Assembly: GCA_963643985.1 (NCBI GenBank)
Contig: CAVINP010000027.1
Span: 1-22,221, forward strand
Length of the DNA: 22,221 bases
Reading direction: 5' to 3'
Origin: SFTH01 sp963643985
GTDB lineage: Bacteria > Bacillota > Clostridia > Christensenellales > Aristaeellaceae
Shown here: in pieces, positions 1-7,800 of the stretch
How positions within the stretch are numbered: the stretch's first letter is position 1
Layout: each line of letters starts with the position of its first letter
The notes under the pieces: generated by a model
Told to the model about the DNA's origin: nothing
What the model saw: only the letters and a program-made list of their open reading frames with translations
Databases searched by the model: none
Program-made: the position numbers and the translations under genes

Positions 1-242
1 GCGGAGACCGCCTTGTACATGACGCTCAGGTCGGAGCAGATGCGGTCCAGCTCCTTTTGAGCCCCGGTCAATCGCTCGTTGAGCGCCTGTGCCGCGGTGC
101 CTTCGAAGTTGCCGTCCACGGCGCGGGAGACGTTGGCCACGCCGCTCGCCCTTATCTCGGCGACCCGGTCGCGGCAGGCCTTGATTTCCTTGGCGCGGCG
201 GCGGATCTCGTGGGTATCATAGTCAAAGCCCACAGCGTTCAC
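1..242 (-). CDS. Partial N-terminus of a WXG100-like / T7SS-associated helical protein
   Basis: The coding region runs off the left edge; about 80 residues are visible. It opens with a GTG codon at 240-242 preceded by a strong GGGAGGTG ribosome binding site, and reads MNAVGFDYDTHEIRRRAKEI... with no stop. The visible part is two predicted amphipathic helices joined by a turn reading GNFEGTAAQAL, which looks like a degenerate WXG-type turn (F-E-G in place of W-x-G). By family knowledge this shape fits a WXG100-like protein or the N-terminal targeting domain of a longer T7SS substrate. It is the last visible gene of the small-protein series, but 504 bp of repeats separate it from the next gene upstream, so it may be transcribed separately. 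Function and full length cannot be judged. Confidence 0.7.
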   Translation of the reverse strand, partial: MNAVGFDYDTHEIRRRAKEIKACRDRVAEIRASGVANVSRAVDGNFEGTAAQALNERLTGAQKELDRICSDLSVMYKAVS

Positions 243-263
243 GGCGGAACACCTCCCTTGTTG

Positions 264-286
264 GTGGATAGTGGTCAGTTGAATGG
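264..286. repeat. Heptad array, left arm
   Basis: Three consecutive degenerate 7 bp units (GTGGATA, GTGGTCA, GTTGAAT) lie just upstream of the partial gene and next to the 101 bp tandem repeats. The same heptads recur in most gaps of this window. Confidence 0.7.
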
Positions 287-293
287 TGTGAGT

Positions 294-697
294 GGAACGA
301 AGTCGGGGTGTGCTTCGTTTCATGAGCTCCGCCCGGAACCCCTCCACCACTTCGTGGTCCCCCTCCCCTTGCAGGGGAGGCAGGGCTACGAAGTGGGACG
401 AAGCCGGGGAGTGCTTCGTTTCATGAGCTCCGCCCGGAACCCCTCCACCACTTCGTGGTCCCCCTCCCCTTGCAGGGGAGGCAGGGCTACGAAGTGGGAC
501 GAAGCCGGGGAGTGCTTCGTTTCATGAGCTCCGCCCGGAACCCCTCCACCACTTCGTGGTCCCCCTCCCCTTGCAGGGGAGGCAGGGCTACGAAGTGGGA
601 CGAAGCCGGGGAGTGCTTCGTTTCATGAGCTCCGCCCGGAACCCCTCCACCACTTCGTGGTCCCCCTCCCCTTGCAGGGGAGGCAGGGCTACGAAGT
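294..697. repeat. Four tandem copies of a 101 bp GC-rich hairpin repeat
   Basis: The period is exactly 101 bp: the phrase GAAGTGGGACGA recurs with its centre near 394, 495, 596 and 697. Copies 2 to 4 look identical; the first is divergent over its first 30 bases. Each unit carries CCCCTCC, a hairpin CCAC-TTC-GTGG, and a second hairpin CTCCCC-TTGCA-GGGGAG, then a stretch complementary to the first hairpin. This fills most of the 504 bp gene-free stretch 243-746. Any ORF across it is repeat-derived. Single diverged copies occur at 3190-3286 and 17950-17988. Identical copies suggest recent tandem expansion, or possible assembly uncertainty. Confidence 0.92.
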
Positions 698-746
698 GGG
701 ACGAGTGCGTAACGCACAGCGGCGGGCGAGGGGATTCACTCGACGA

Positions 747-1070
747 TTACGCGAGGAATGCCATGAACTCTTCGATCTTTTCCATGAGGCTCTGGACGGC
801 TTCTTCGAGGCTGCCGTACTCGTCGCGGGCGAGCTTGAGCTTTTCGATGGTGTCATCCATGACCTGGGTGGTCTTGGACAGGTTCTGGTACATCTCCTGG
901 AAGCGGGCGCGGAAGGCTTCACTGGCCTCGCCCTTGTAGGTGGAGCTAAGCTCCTCAACGGTCTGGTTCAGCTTCTGATAGCTGTTTTCCATGATGGCTT
1001 TTTTGCCCTGATAATCACTGATCGCAGCGTCGAGAGCCGCTTCGTCAACCAAAATGCGGTTTTGTGCCAT
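747..1070 (-). CDS. WXG100-like protein, Y-K-G variant (T7SS substrate/partner)
   Basis: 107 residues, the normal size of an ESAT-6-like protein, predicted as a helix-turn-helix hairpin. The turn reads Y45-K46-G47 instead of W-x-G. After the second helix there is Y85-x-x-x-E89, matching the YxxxD/E secretion signal of T7SS substrates. Its N-terminal pattern (MA..+ILV...A...AI..Y) and turn match the protein at 2361-2690, so the two are paralogues. The start ATG is one base after the stop of the preceding 71-residue gene, whose last codons contain the AGGAGG ribosome binding site, so translation is coupled. By family knowledge it is exported as a folded dimer, probably with the WQG protein at 1284-1571. 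Confidence 0.88.
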   Translation of the reverse strand: MAQNRILVDEAALDAAISDYQGKKAIMENSYQKLNQTVEELSSTYKGEASEAFRARFQEMYQNLSKTTQVMDDTIEKLKLARDEYGSLEEAVQSLMEKIEEFMAFLA

Positions 1071-1071
1071 G

Positions 1072-1287
1072 TTATTTTCCTCCTTCGTTGCCGCTCTTCT
1101 CTGCCATGCGGCGGATGTTGTTTTCCAGGCGTTCCAGCTCGGCGGTCATGTTCTGTCTGACCTCGCGCAGCTGCTTATGTTCTTCGTCGTCGGGGATCAG
1201 TGCCAGATTTTTCTGCATCTGCAGTATGCTTTGTCGCATCTGCTTCGCCCTTTCCAGCAGCGCCTGTCCCTCTTCGTTCAGACTCAT
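1072..1287 (-). CDS. Small coiled-coil protein in the WXG100 operon
   Basis: 71 residues, almost entirely charged alpha helix (for example QLREVRQNMTAELERLENN), predicted as a coiled coil, with no signal peptide, membrane segment or W-x-G turn. Its ATG overlaps the stop of the WXG100 gene upstream in an ATGA arrangement, and its own 3' end carries the ribosome binding site of the next WXG-like gene. It therefore sits translationally coupled between the two members of a WXG/YKG pair. I do not recognise a family. The position suggests a partner or chaperone of the pair; that is inference from location only. Confidence 0.75.
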   Translation of the reverse strand: MSLNEEGQALLERAKQMRQSILQMQKNLALIPDDEEHKQLREVRQNMTAELERLENNIRRMAEKSGNEGGK

Positions 1288-1571
1288 TTCTTGAAATAGC
1301 TTGCGGCGGTGGCATCGGCGGTGGTGTACTCTTCCAGACCCTTCTCCAGCGCGGCGGCGTACTGCTCGACCACGGTCACCATCTCGTCCGCCCAGGCCTT
1401 GAACTCGCCTACGCTCGCTTCGAATTTCGTGAAGGCATCGCCCTGCCAGCTGCTGCCCAGGGTCTGCGCGGCCTTGTAGGTTTCCCCGGCCTGCTCCTGA
1501 AAATCACCGATGCGGATGCGAATCGCCTTCGCCGCCTCGCTCATGCCTTCCTTGCTAAGTTCAAACGTCAT
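1284..1571 (-). CDS. WXG100 family protein (EsxA-like)
   Basis: 95 residues starting MTFELSKEGM at the ATG 1569-1571, which has AAGGAGG at proper spacing; an upstream in-frame start would add 15 residues but lacks a ribosome binding site. It has the canonical W42-Q43-G44 turn between two helices and a C-terminal Y82-x-x-x-D86 motif, the T7SS export signal. By family knowledge such proteins form helical-hairpin dimers exported by the EssC ATPase. The start lies inside the last codons of the 163-residue gene (11 bp overlap), and the stop overlaps the 71-residue gene (ATGA). With 747-1070 it forms the second WXG/YKG pair of the locus. Confidence 0.93.
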   Translation of the reverse strand: MTFELSKEGMSEAAKAIRIRIGDFQEQAGETYKAAQTLGSSWQGDAFTKFEASVGEFKAWADEMVTVVEQYAAALEKGLEEYTTADATAASYFKK

Positions 1572-2052
1572 GATTATTTCCTCCTTCGTTTGTCGGGGTG
1601 AAACTGTCTCTGTCAAATTGATCTGCCTGTGCGCTCAGCCAATCGGGAACCGGTGCGCTGCTGCCGCGCATCTGCGGCAGTATAAATACATCCGACTTCG
1701 ACCAGCTGTACGCGCCGTAGCGCCCGCTGTCGATCTCCGCGCCGTGGCCGGCCATCAGCTGCCGTGTGCGGCGCAGGGCCGACGCTTCGGCCTCGTTCAT
1801 GAGCTGCCCTGCCCGTGCAAGCCCCGTGCAGAATGTGTCGGTGTTCGTCTGCAGTCTGCCCAGCCTGTACTGCCATTCCGAGAGGCGCTGCTGCATCTTC
1901 CTGAGTGCGCTGTTGCTGCCGTCCGCGTTGGCTTGCTCCAGAAGCGTTTCCACCCGGCGGCCGAGTGCTGCTGCATCCTGCAGGGCCTGCGTTGCCGCAT
2001 TCATGCGGGTGGTCATCTCCCGGACCGCGTCATCGCTCCATCGAATCCTCAT
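1561..2052 (-). CDS. Unrecognised helical protein of the T7SS operon
   Basis: 163 residues. Residues 1 to about 105 are predicted as long amphipathic helices (for instance ALRKMQQRLSEWQYRLGRLQ), comparable in size to an ESX helical hairpin. The last 55 residues are rich in Ser, Asn, Asp and Pro and probably disordered, ending NEGGNNHDV. Those final codons overlap the start and ribosome binding site of the next WXG100 gene. The ATG at 2052 is preceded by GAGGAGATG. There is no signal peptide or membrane segment. I cannot name a family; placement suggests a secreted or export-helper protein of the T7SS. Confidence 0.8.
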   Translation of the reverse strand: MRIRWSDDAVREMTTRMNAATQALQDAAALGRRVETLLEQANADGSNSALRKMQQRLSEWQYRLGRLQTNTDTFCTGLARAGQLMNEAEASALRRTRQLMAGHGAEIDSGRYGAYSWSKSDVFILPQMRGSSAPVPDWLSAQADQFDRDSFTPTNEGGNNHDV

Positions 2053-2063
2053 CGTTCATCTCC

Positions 2064-2339
2064 TCAGAGCTTGCCTGCCAGCTGCTTGTCCAGCTGCTCC
2101 AGCGTGTCGGCATAGCGCGTCATTACTTTGGACATTGCGCTGATCTCCGATTCGATGCTGCCGATATCGGTGATCAGCCAATGCAGGTATTCATCCATGG
2201 CGACTGCCGTGGCGCCCGCGAGCGCCTGCGTCCGGTCTGCGGCGAAGCGGTATTCCTGCCGGCCGCCGCGCAGTTTGCCCGCGACCCGGCGCATCTCTTT
2301 GGCGACTTCGCGTGCTTTTTCGCTGTCATGCGTTGCCAT
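2064..2339 (-). CDS. WXG100-sized helical protein without the W-x-G turn
   Basis: 91 residues from the ATG at 2337-2339 (MATHDSEKAREV). That start is preferred to an in-frame ATG two codons upstream, because the AAAGGTGA site touches the upstream ATG but lies at normal distance from this one. It is predicted to be an all-helical hairpin with a charged N-terminus and leucine-rich second half (TRYADTLEQLDKQLAGKL). No clear W-x-G or YxxxD/E motif. The next gene starts 11 bp after its stop. Size and neighbours suggest an ESX-like or adaptor protein of T7SS substrates; no firm family call. Confidence 0.78.
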   Translation of the reverse strand: MATHDSEKAREVAKEMRRVAGKLRGGRQEYRFAADRTQALAGATAVAMDEYLHWLITDIGSIESEISAMSKVMTRYADTLEQLDKQLAGKL

Positions 2340-2360
2340 CGGCATTCACCTTTCTGTTTA

Positions 2361-2690
2361 TTACTGGAGGAAGGAGGGGGCGGAGCCGACATCCAGCGCC
2401 TGATAGCTGCTCTTGATGTCCGTCTCGGTGGTCTCCATGGTCTGGATGGTCTTGGTCAGGCCTTCGATGCTCTCCTCGATGCCGTTCTCGGCGGTGACGG
2501 CATTGGCCTTGATGCCGGCGTACTTTGCACAGAGCACCATATAGGCCTTGCCCTTGTAGACGTTATCAATGTGTTCCTTGGCGTTGTCCAGCTGCGTAAA
2601 GGAATCCTGCAGCGTCTCACGCGCACTGTTGTACTTGGTGATTGCTTCCTGCATTGCCTCGGTTGAGACCAGAATCTTCGAACTTGCCAT
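2361..2690 (-). CDS. WXG100-like protein, Y-K-G variant
   Basis: 109 residues with the helix-turn-helix layout of ESAT-6-like proteins. The turn is Y45-K46-G47, and a Y96-Q-A-L-D100 motif near the C-terminus matches the YxxxD/E export signal. It is clearly paralogous to 747-1070 (shared ILV, A..AI..Y, YKG spacing). It has a good AAAGGAG site before the ATG and follows the canonical WXG100 gene at 2724-3014 by 33 bp, which suggests the two make a heterodimer. Confidence 0.88.
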   Translation of the reverse strand: MASSKILVSTEAMQEAITKYNSARETLQDSFTQLDNAKEHIDNVYKGKAYMVLCAKYAGIKANAVTAENGIEESIEGLTKTIQTMETTETDIKSSYQALDVGSAPSFLQ

Positions 2691-2723
2691 GTGATCTGCT
2701 CCTTTCTACAAGCCTAACTTCGC

Positions 2724-3014
2724 TCACATCTTGCTCGCTATGAAGCTTTCCCTCTCGGTGTACGCTTCGATCGCCTGCTGGATAATCTGAATCATGTTCA
2801 GCACCGTCTGGATCATCTGCTTGTACCAGCTGTAGGCGGTGGCCTGATGCTGCACGAAGGCGTCCTTGGCATCGCCCTCCCACTTGGAAGCCAGTTCCTC
2901 GGCGGCCTTGTTGCACTGCTCTACAGCATCGTTGTAGGCTTCCATTGCCTTGTTCATGGCATTGAGCGCGGCAGCGATCTCTGCCGCATTGACGAGAAGT
3001 TCTGCAAATGACAT
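2724..3014 (-). CDS. WXG100 family protein (EsxA/EsxB-like)
   Basis: 96 residues from the ATG at 3012-3014 (MSFAELLVNA), which has AAAGGAG nine bases upstream; a longer reading frame lacks such a site. Canonical W45-E46-G47 turn between two helices, and Y85-T-E-R-E89 at the C-terminus fits the YxxxD/E secretion motif. It is the first gene of the small-protein series and lies behind its own likely promoter. By family knowledge it is a secreted T7SS substrate that co-exports a partner, here probably 2361-2690. Confidence 0.93.
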   Translation of the reverse strand: MSFAELLVNAAEIAAALNAMNKAMEAYNDAVEQCNKAAEELASKWEGDAKDAFVQHQATAYSWYKQMIQTVLNMIQIIQQAIEAYTERESFIASKM

Positions 3015-3075
3015 CTTTCTTTTCTCCTTTCCGGGTCCCGTCGTGTCGTGTTGTGTGTTCCTTGACTGTGACTGT

Positions 3076-3084
3076 ATCATATCA
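3076..3084 (-). promoter_or_regulatory. Likely extended -10 promoter of the WXG100 series
   Basis: Read on the minus strand this is TG-A-TATGAT, an extended -10 box about 60 bp upstream of the first WXG100 start. No good -35 is present at 16-18 bp spacing, as expected for extended -10 promoters. It lies in an A/T-rich pocket unlike its surroundings. Confidence 0.45.
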
Positions 3085-3151
3085 TTTTTTGCCGTTCACG
3101 CCAGCAAAATGCGACGAATGGCGCGATTTCGGGAGCGAACGGTATTTTCAA

Positions 3152-3186
3152 GTGGATAGTGGGCGCTGGTCAGTGGTCAGTTGATT
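3152..3186. repeat. Heptad array, five units
   Basis: GTGGATA, GTGGGCG, CTGGTCA, GTGGTCA, GTTGATT follow each other without gaps. A hairpin cassette follows immediately. It lies upstream of the small-protein promoter, within the 346 bp gene-free stretch 3015-3360. Confidence 0.8.
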
Positions 3187-3189
3187 GGT

Positions 3190-3286
3190 GGGGGTGGACG
3201 AATTCGGGGTGTTCTTCGTCTGATGAGCTCCGCTCGGAACCCCTCCACCACTTCGTGATCCCCCCTCCCCTTGCAGGGGAGGTATG
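3190..3286. repeat. Single diverged copy of the 101 bp hairpin cassette
   Basis: It contains CTCCGCTCGGAACCCCTCC, the CCACTTCGTG hairpin (one arm base changed) and CTCCCCTTGCAGGGGAGG in the order seen in the 294-697 tandem array. It follows heptads exactly as the array does. The rest of the gap to 3360 holds only a weak possible right heptad arm (ATCCCTGATCG). Confidence 0.85.
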
Positions 3287-3360
3287 GGCCACCGATGGTT
3301 GGTGTCCGGTTTAATGGTGTTTATCCCTGATCGCTTATTGAACCGGCATACGGTATCCGA

Positions 3361-3612
3361 CTACAGCAGCAGCAATCGCGAGCCGTCGCGCAAGCCGGCT
3401 TCGGCGACCGTCTGCCAGGGCATGAGTATCTTGCCCGCATTGCGCTCACACAGCAGCGGATGCACCGGATCCACGCTGAGGTTGAGCTGCGTGGCCTCCA
3501 GTATGCGCGCCATCTCGCGGGTGAGATCGCCGATTTTGGCCTCGGAGGGGAGGCGGAAATCGTGGCTCTCGGCCGTGGCGGGCAGGTAGACTTCAACGAT
3601 AATGCTTTGCAT
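3361..3612 (-). CDS. YukD/EsaB-like ubiquitin-fold T7SS protein
   Basis: 83 residues, the size of YukD/EsaB. The pattern of a hydrophobic first strand (MQSIIVEVYLPA), an intervening helix (KIGDLTREMARILEA), and a closing strand DGSRLLLL fits the beta-grasp ubiquitin-like fold of the WXG100-associated YukD family. By family knowledge these small cytoplasmic proteins are essential or regulatory parts of Firmicutes T7SS and lie next to EssC, as here. The start ATG at 3612 has a GAGGT site. A 75 bp heptad element separates it from the preceding gene. No unusual residues to report; assignment rests on size, fold pattern and context. Confidence 0.75.
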   Translation of the reverse strand: MQSIIVEVYLPATAESHDFRLPSEAKIGDLTREMARILEATQLNLSVDPVHPLLCERNAGKILMPWQTVAEAGLRDGSRLLLL

Positions 3613-3630
3613 GAAACGTACCTCTTTCCG

Positions 3631-3705
3631 GTGGATAGCGGATAACGGTCAGGAAACAGTGAGCAGCAACCCAAGCCATCCAACTGATCACTGACCGCTG
3701 ACCAC
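3631..3705. repeat. Heptad element with inverted arms
   Basis: The left arm has GTGGATA, GCGGATA, ACGGTCA; the right arm has AACTGATC, ACTGACC, GCTGACC, which is roughly the reverse complement. About 30 bp lie between. The right arm overlaps the last six codons of the minus-strand gene at 3688-4065, encoding its VVSGQ tail and its TGA stop. Confidence 0.8.
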
Positions 3706-4065
3706 TTTCTCAATCGGTTCTATTCTGATCCACTTGCCGCCGTTGTCCGTCAACAGGGCGGACATCTGTCTGCAGCCATAGAGGATCTCGCGTCCGAATT
3801 CGCTCTGCCCGGTTTGCGTGACGCTGCCGCAGGCCATGTTGGTGAGCACCATGGCGGCGATGCGATCGACCATGCAGCACCCATCGCCGCGCACGATCCA
3901 TTCGCCCTCCTGCAGGGACTGCAGCGTCTCTTCATCCGGGGTCTGCGGCGCGATGTCCGTTCCCGGCAGCGCCCCCAGGGCCAGCAGGGACAGAAGCGCC
4001 GAAAGTTCTTTCCTTGTAAAGCGCAGCACGATGCGCTCCTCGCTCCGCACGCACATATCAGTCAT
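3688..4065 (-). CDS. Unrecognised T7SS-operon protein (possibly EspG-like)
   Basis: 125 residues from the ATG at 4063-4065, which has GGGGAG at good spacing; a GTG three codons upstream is less likely. The start overlaps the stop of the LytTR gene by 8 bp. It is a soluble protein with an early helix TRKELSALLSLLALGALPG, then LQEGEWIVRGDGCCMVDRIAAMVL, then a strand-rich end. The helix/LP and 'loop-G-x-hydrophobic' arrangement faintly resembles EspG-type ESX substrate chaperones; this is only a guess by pattern. The C-terminal VVSGQ and the stop codon are made by a heptad repeat, so the original end may have been different. Confidence 0.75.
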   Translation of the reverse strand: MTDMCVRSEERIVLRFTRKELSALLSLLALGALPGTDIAPQTPDEETLQSLQEGEWIVRGDGCCMVDRIAAMVLTNMACGSVTQTGQSEFGREILYGCRQMSALLTDNGGKWIRIEPIEKVVSGQ

Positions 4066-4798
4066 CGCTCTCACTCCCCTGCAGCAGTTTCTTCAGGCTG
4101 TCGCGGCAGGAGCGCGACACGGGCAGCTGTTCGCCGTCCTTGAGCGTGAGCAGCATTTCCTTGCAGTCAAGGCTGTCGATGCATTCGCGGTTGACGATGA
4201 AGGCCCTGTGGCAGCGCACGAAGCCCTCGCCCAGGCCGCTCTCCAGCGTTGCGAGGCTGCCGCGCACGACCACGATGCGGCGGTTCGTGCAGATGTTGAC
4301 CAGCTTGTCGCGGGCCTCCAGATACGTTATGTCGCGGCAACGGATGCGGTGCATCGTCTTGCCCGAGAGCACGGTGATCGCCGTCTCGGATTCCTGCGGC
4401 GCGTACTGCGAAACATAGTCGGCGATGATGCGCTGCATGCTTTGGCGCATCTGCTCGTCGTGGAAGGGATCAACCAGTATGCCCGCGGGGCGCAGGCAGC
4501 GGCTGAGCACGGCATTGAGCCCCGTGACATCGTGCACGCACAGCAGCACGTAGTTGTCGCGGTTGCGGGCCATGACAGAGGCGTACAGCTCGCAGACGGT
4601 ATCGACCCGTGCGTCCGCCGCCAGCACGACCAGCATGATGCCGGCCTCGAACTCGACCATGCGCAGCAGCTCCTTTTCGGCGCCCAGCATGGATTCGATG
4701 CGCAGTGCGGGGTATTCGCTGCGGAGCACGTCCGTAAGCAGTCCCAGCCACTTGTTTCTCAGATCGGCATTCTGCTCGCAGATGACGACCGGCAGCAT
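4058..4798 (-). CDS. LytTR-domain protein with pseudo-receiver domain
   Basis: 246 residues. Residues 1 to about 130 have the strand/helix rhythm of a CheY-like receiver, but the key positions are not acidic: strand 1 ends ICEQN rather than with a D-D pair, no clear phospho-aspartate follows strand 3 (VVLAADAR), and the conserved Lys of strand 5 (K-P) is Asp (VDPF). Residues about 138-240 are a full LytTR DNA-binding domain (ITYLEARDKLVNI ... VRCHRAFIVN ... LPVSRSCRDSLKKLL). It is therefore likely a transcription regulator that does not depend on phosphorylation. The ATG lies 3 bp after the essC stop, and the ribosome binding site is inside the last essC codons, so expression is coupled to the T7SS. 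Plausible targets include the GTT-containing direct repeats near 13135-13178. Confidence 0.88.
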   Translation of the reverse strand: MLPVVICEQNADLRNKWLGLLTDVLRSEYPALRIESMLGAEKELLRMVEFEAGIMLVVLAADARVDTVCELYASVMARNRDNYVLLCVHDVTGLNAVLSRCLRPAGILVDPFHDEQMRQSMQRIIADYVSQYAPQESETAITVLSGKTMHRIRCRDITYLEARDKLVNICTNRRIVVVRGSLATLESGLGEGFVRCHRAFIVNRECIDSLDCKEMLLTLKDGEQLPVSRSCRDSLKKLLQGSESDD

Positions 4799-4801
4799 GC
4801 T

Positions 4802-7800
4802 TTATTCCTCCTCAATCTCGGCCAGCGGCACCACGAGGCGGAAGGCCGCGCCGTTATCGAATACGAAACCGTTGCCCGGAGCCTGCTGCGCGTCACGCAG
4901 CTTGGAAGGCAGGGCCGAGGCCACGCCGCAGGGGTCGAAGTCGCTGAGCCTGCCGCCCAGCGCGATGGCGCGACCCTGGGCCGCGCAGCTCTTGAGCGGT
5001 TCGTTGCCCATCACGATGCGCGTCTTGCCGGAGATGCCCATGAAGATTGAGAAGTTGTAGTTCGGCTTCTCGGCGATCTCGCGCAGCAGCACTTCCATTA
5101 TCTGGCGCTCCTTGGCGAGGTCTGCACCTGCAAAGAGCGTCTGCAGGCGCTCGGCATTGTCTATCAGCACGCACACGGGGGTGAACTCCGCGGCCTGCTT
5201 GCGGGCGGCCGCCTTGCCGGCCTGTTCGGCCATCTTGTGCAGCGGGCCGCGCGGCTTGGCGTATTTCTGTATAAAGTCCTGCAAAAATGCGCTGATCTCC
5301 GGCTGCGTCTCGAAGCACCCGGCACCGATTTCCCCGCAGAGCTTCTTCCAGGAGGAATCGCCGATGACGTACACGTCGGCGTTCTTCATGCGCATCATGC
5401 GGGCGGTGAGCTTGAGGAAGTTCGTCACACCGCTGCGGCGCGGGCCGTAGACCATCCACGACTGGGCCTGCCCCAGATGGATGCCGGCCGCCTCGCCCTT
5501 CGCCTGATCGTAGCCGACGGGCAGGGCAAAGTCTTCGGAGAGCATGCGTTTGACCGCAGGCATTTCGGCATAGATTTCCCATGTGGGCTTTTCGGGGATA
5601 CGCGCTATGGCAGGCGGGAATGTGCCCTTCCAGGAAGTGCGCTGCTTCTGCGCATAGAGCTGCAGATCCTCGGCACGCTCCACGTCCGAGGTGCGCTTGC
5701 TCTCGGACACGGCGACATTGACGGCGAACTTTTCGGGCTGACGCATATCGTCAAAGCCTTCGCCCCGGTGTTCGGGCGCCGCGCCGGCGAGACCCAGCTG
5801 AATTTCGAATATTTTTTCGTCCAGCACGCCCATGGCACGGCCGCTGAAGCCGGCGATGGTGGGCATCTCAAAGGGCACGCGCATGCCGATGACGTCGCTG
5901 TAATCCGCACGCTCCTTCTGCTGCAGCGCGATGCCGCCGAAGAAGGGGTGCAGCCTGCCGGGCACTTCCATCTTGGACATGGCCGTGACGACCATGTGAA
6001 TGCCGCGGCCGCTGCCCTCCTGTATGAGGGTCTGGATGCGGGCGGTGGTTGCCTCATCGTTGGCAAAGAGCTCCTTGAGCTGCACATAGCGGTCAACGAA
6101 TATCACGATGGCGGGCATGACCTTTTCGCCGCGGTTCAGCCGCGCCCGGTTGTACTGGGTGAAGCTGTCCGTGGAGGCCTGTGCAAAGATCGTGCCTCTG
6201 CGCAGGTGCTCGGCATAGATCATGTTGATGAAGCGTCTGATCTCCAGGTCTTCACCGTCAAATACGATATCGCCCACCTGCGGGAAGGCGCGAAGATGGC
6301 CGGGCGTCTTCGAGGTCAGGCTGAGGATGTATATGTTCAGATGCTCCGGATCGTAGAGCGAGCAGAGCGAGTAGACCATCGTCTGCATGAAGGCCGTCTT
6401 GCCGCTGCCGGCCAGACCCGCACAGATCAGGTTGCGCATCTGCGTGAGGTTCAGGCAGTAGGGCAGGTAGCGCTGATGCGCCACATCGTCCGCAAGGCCC
6501 AGCGGCACGACGATGTCGCCCGCGGGATTCGGCCAGATGCCGTCGCACCAGGCGGCGGCGCGGAAGAAGGCAAAGTCGCGCAGGGCGATGCGTGCGGGCA
6601 GCTCGGGCAGCCACATCATGCGGTCGTGCACCAGGCCGTGTTCGGCGGCGACCTCGCCGATGCGCTCCAGCACCGCCTTCATCTGGGTGACCTTTTCTTC
6701 CTTCTTCTCTTCCCCGGTCGCTTCGGTCGCTTCGGCCTTTTCATCGGCCTCGCCGTTCTTCAGGCGCCGTATGCGCTCGACTTCGGCGCGATTGGATTCG
6801 GGCACGCGCACCACGTGACCCGTGGGCGTGAGCAGGTGCGGCAGCTCCTCGGGCAGCGGCTCGTCGGGCTTGTATTCCAGGCCGGAATAGCTGGTCTGAA
6901 CCTGCTCGAATATCTCGTCGTTGCCGATCTGGATAAAGCAGCGGCCCATGCCCTTGATGTAGGCGGCATCGGGGCGCTTGAGCATCTCCATGGAGTCCTG
7001 CGTCGTCTGCACGCGCAGACAGAGATGGAAGCGCGAGTTCGCCCAGATTTCGTCGCTGACGGAGTTGGACGGCTTCTGCGTGGCCAGTATCAGGTGAATG
7101 CCCAAAGAGCGGCCGACGCGCGAGGCGGAAACCAGCTCGGCCATGAATTCCGGCTGCTCACTCTTGAGCTCGGCGAACTCGTCCACGATGATGATCAGGT
7201 GCGGCAGCTCCATGCCGGGCACCTCACCGAACCTGCGGGCATAGTCGTTGATGTTGTTGATGCCGACCGACTTGAATATCTTCTCGCGGCGGTGGATCTC
7301 GCCGTTGAGCGAGGCCAGGGCACGGTCGATCACGCGCGGACCCTGCAGGTTGTCGATGATGCCGGCCACGTGGGGCAGGTTGCGGAAGGAATCCGCCATG
7401 CCGCCGCCCTTGTAGTCGATCAGTATGAACTGCACCTGGCGCGGGGAATAGCTCAGTGCCAGGGAGAGTATATAGGTCTCCAGCATGACCGACTTGCCCG
7501 AACCCGTCGTGCCTGCGATCAGGCCGTGCGGGCCGTGGTACTTGTCGGAGATGTCCAGCACGAAGGGCTGGGAGCCGGCGCGGTAGCCGATGACCGACTT
7601 GAGGCCCTCGTAGGTGTGGTTCTCCGTCCACATCCGCCAGACCTGCAGCTCTTCCACGCGGCGCACGCCGTAGATATCCAGGAAGGAAACCAACGAAGGT
7701 ATGGCCGCGCTCTGCGCCACGTCGCGCACGCGCAGCGGCGCCATCTCGCGCGAGAACTGCCACAGCAGTGCGCGGTCGGGATACTCAAACGCCACCCGGC

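Noticed and set aside
294..697. CRISPR array
   Set aside because: The 101 bp units are contiguous and identical, with no unique spacers, and no cas genes are present.
57..939. Open frames across the 101 bp repeats on both strands
   Set aside because: They translate the tandem repeat itself, giving repeated peptide phrases, with no ribosome binding site.
3190..3286. Intrinsic terminator before the small-protein operon
   Set aside because: The hairpin is strong but no U-run follows on either strand; called a repeat instead.
3688..4065. Firm EspG assignment
   Set aside because: Only a weak pattern likeness; not enough to name the gene.
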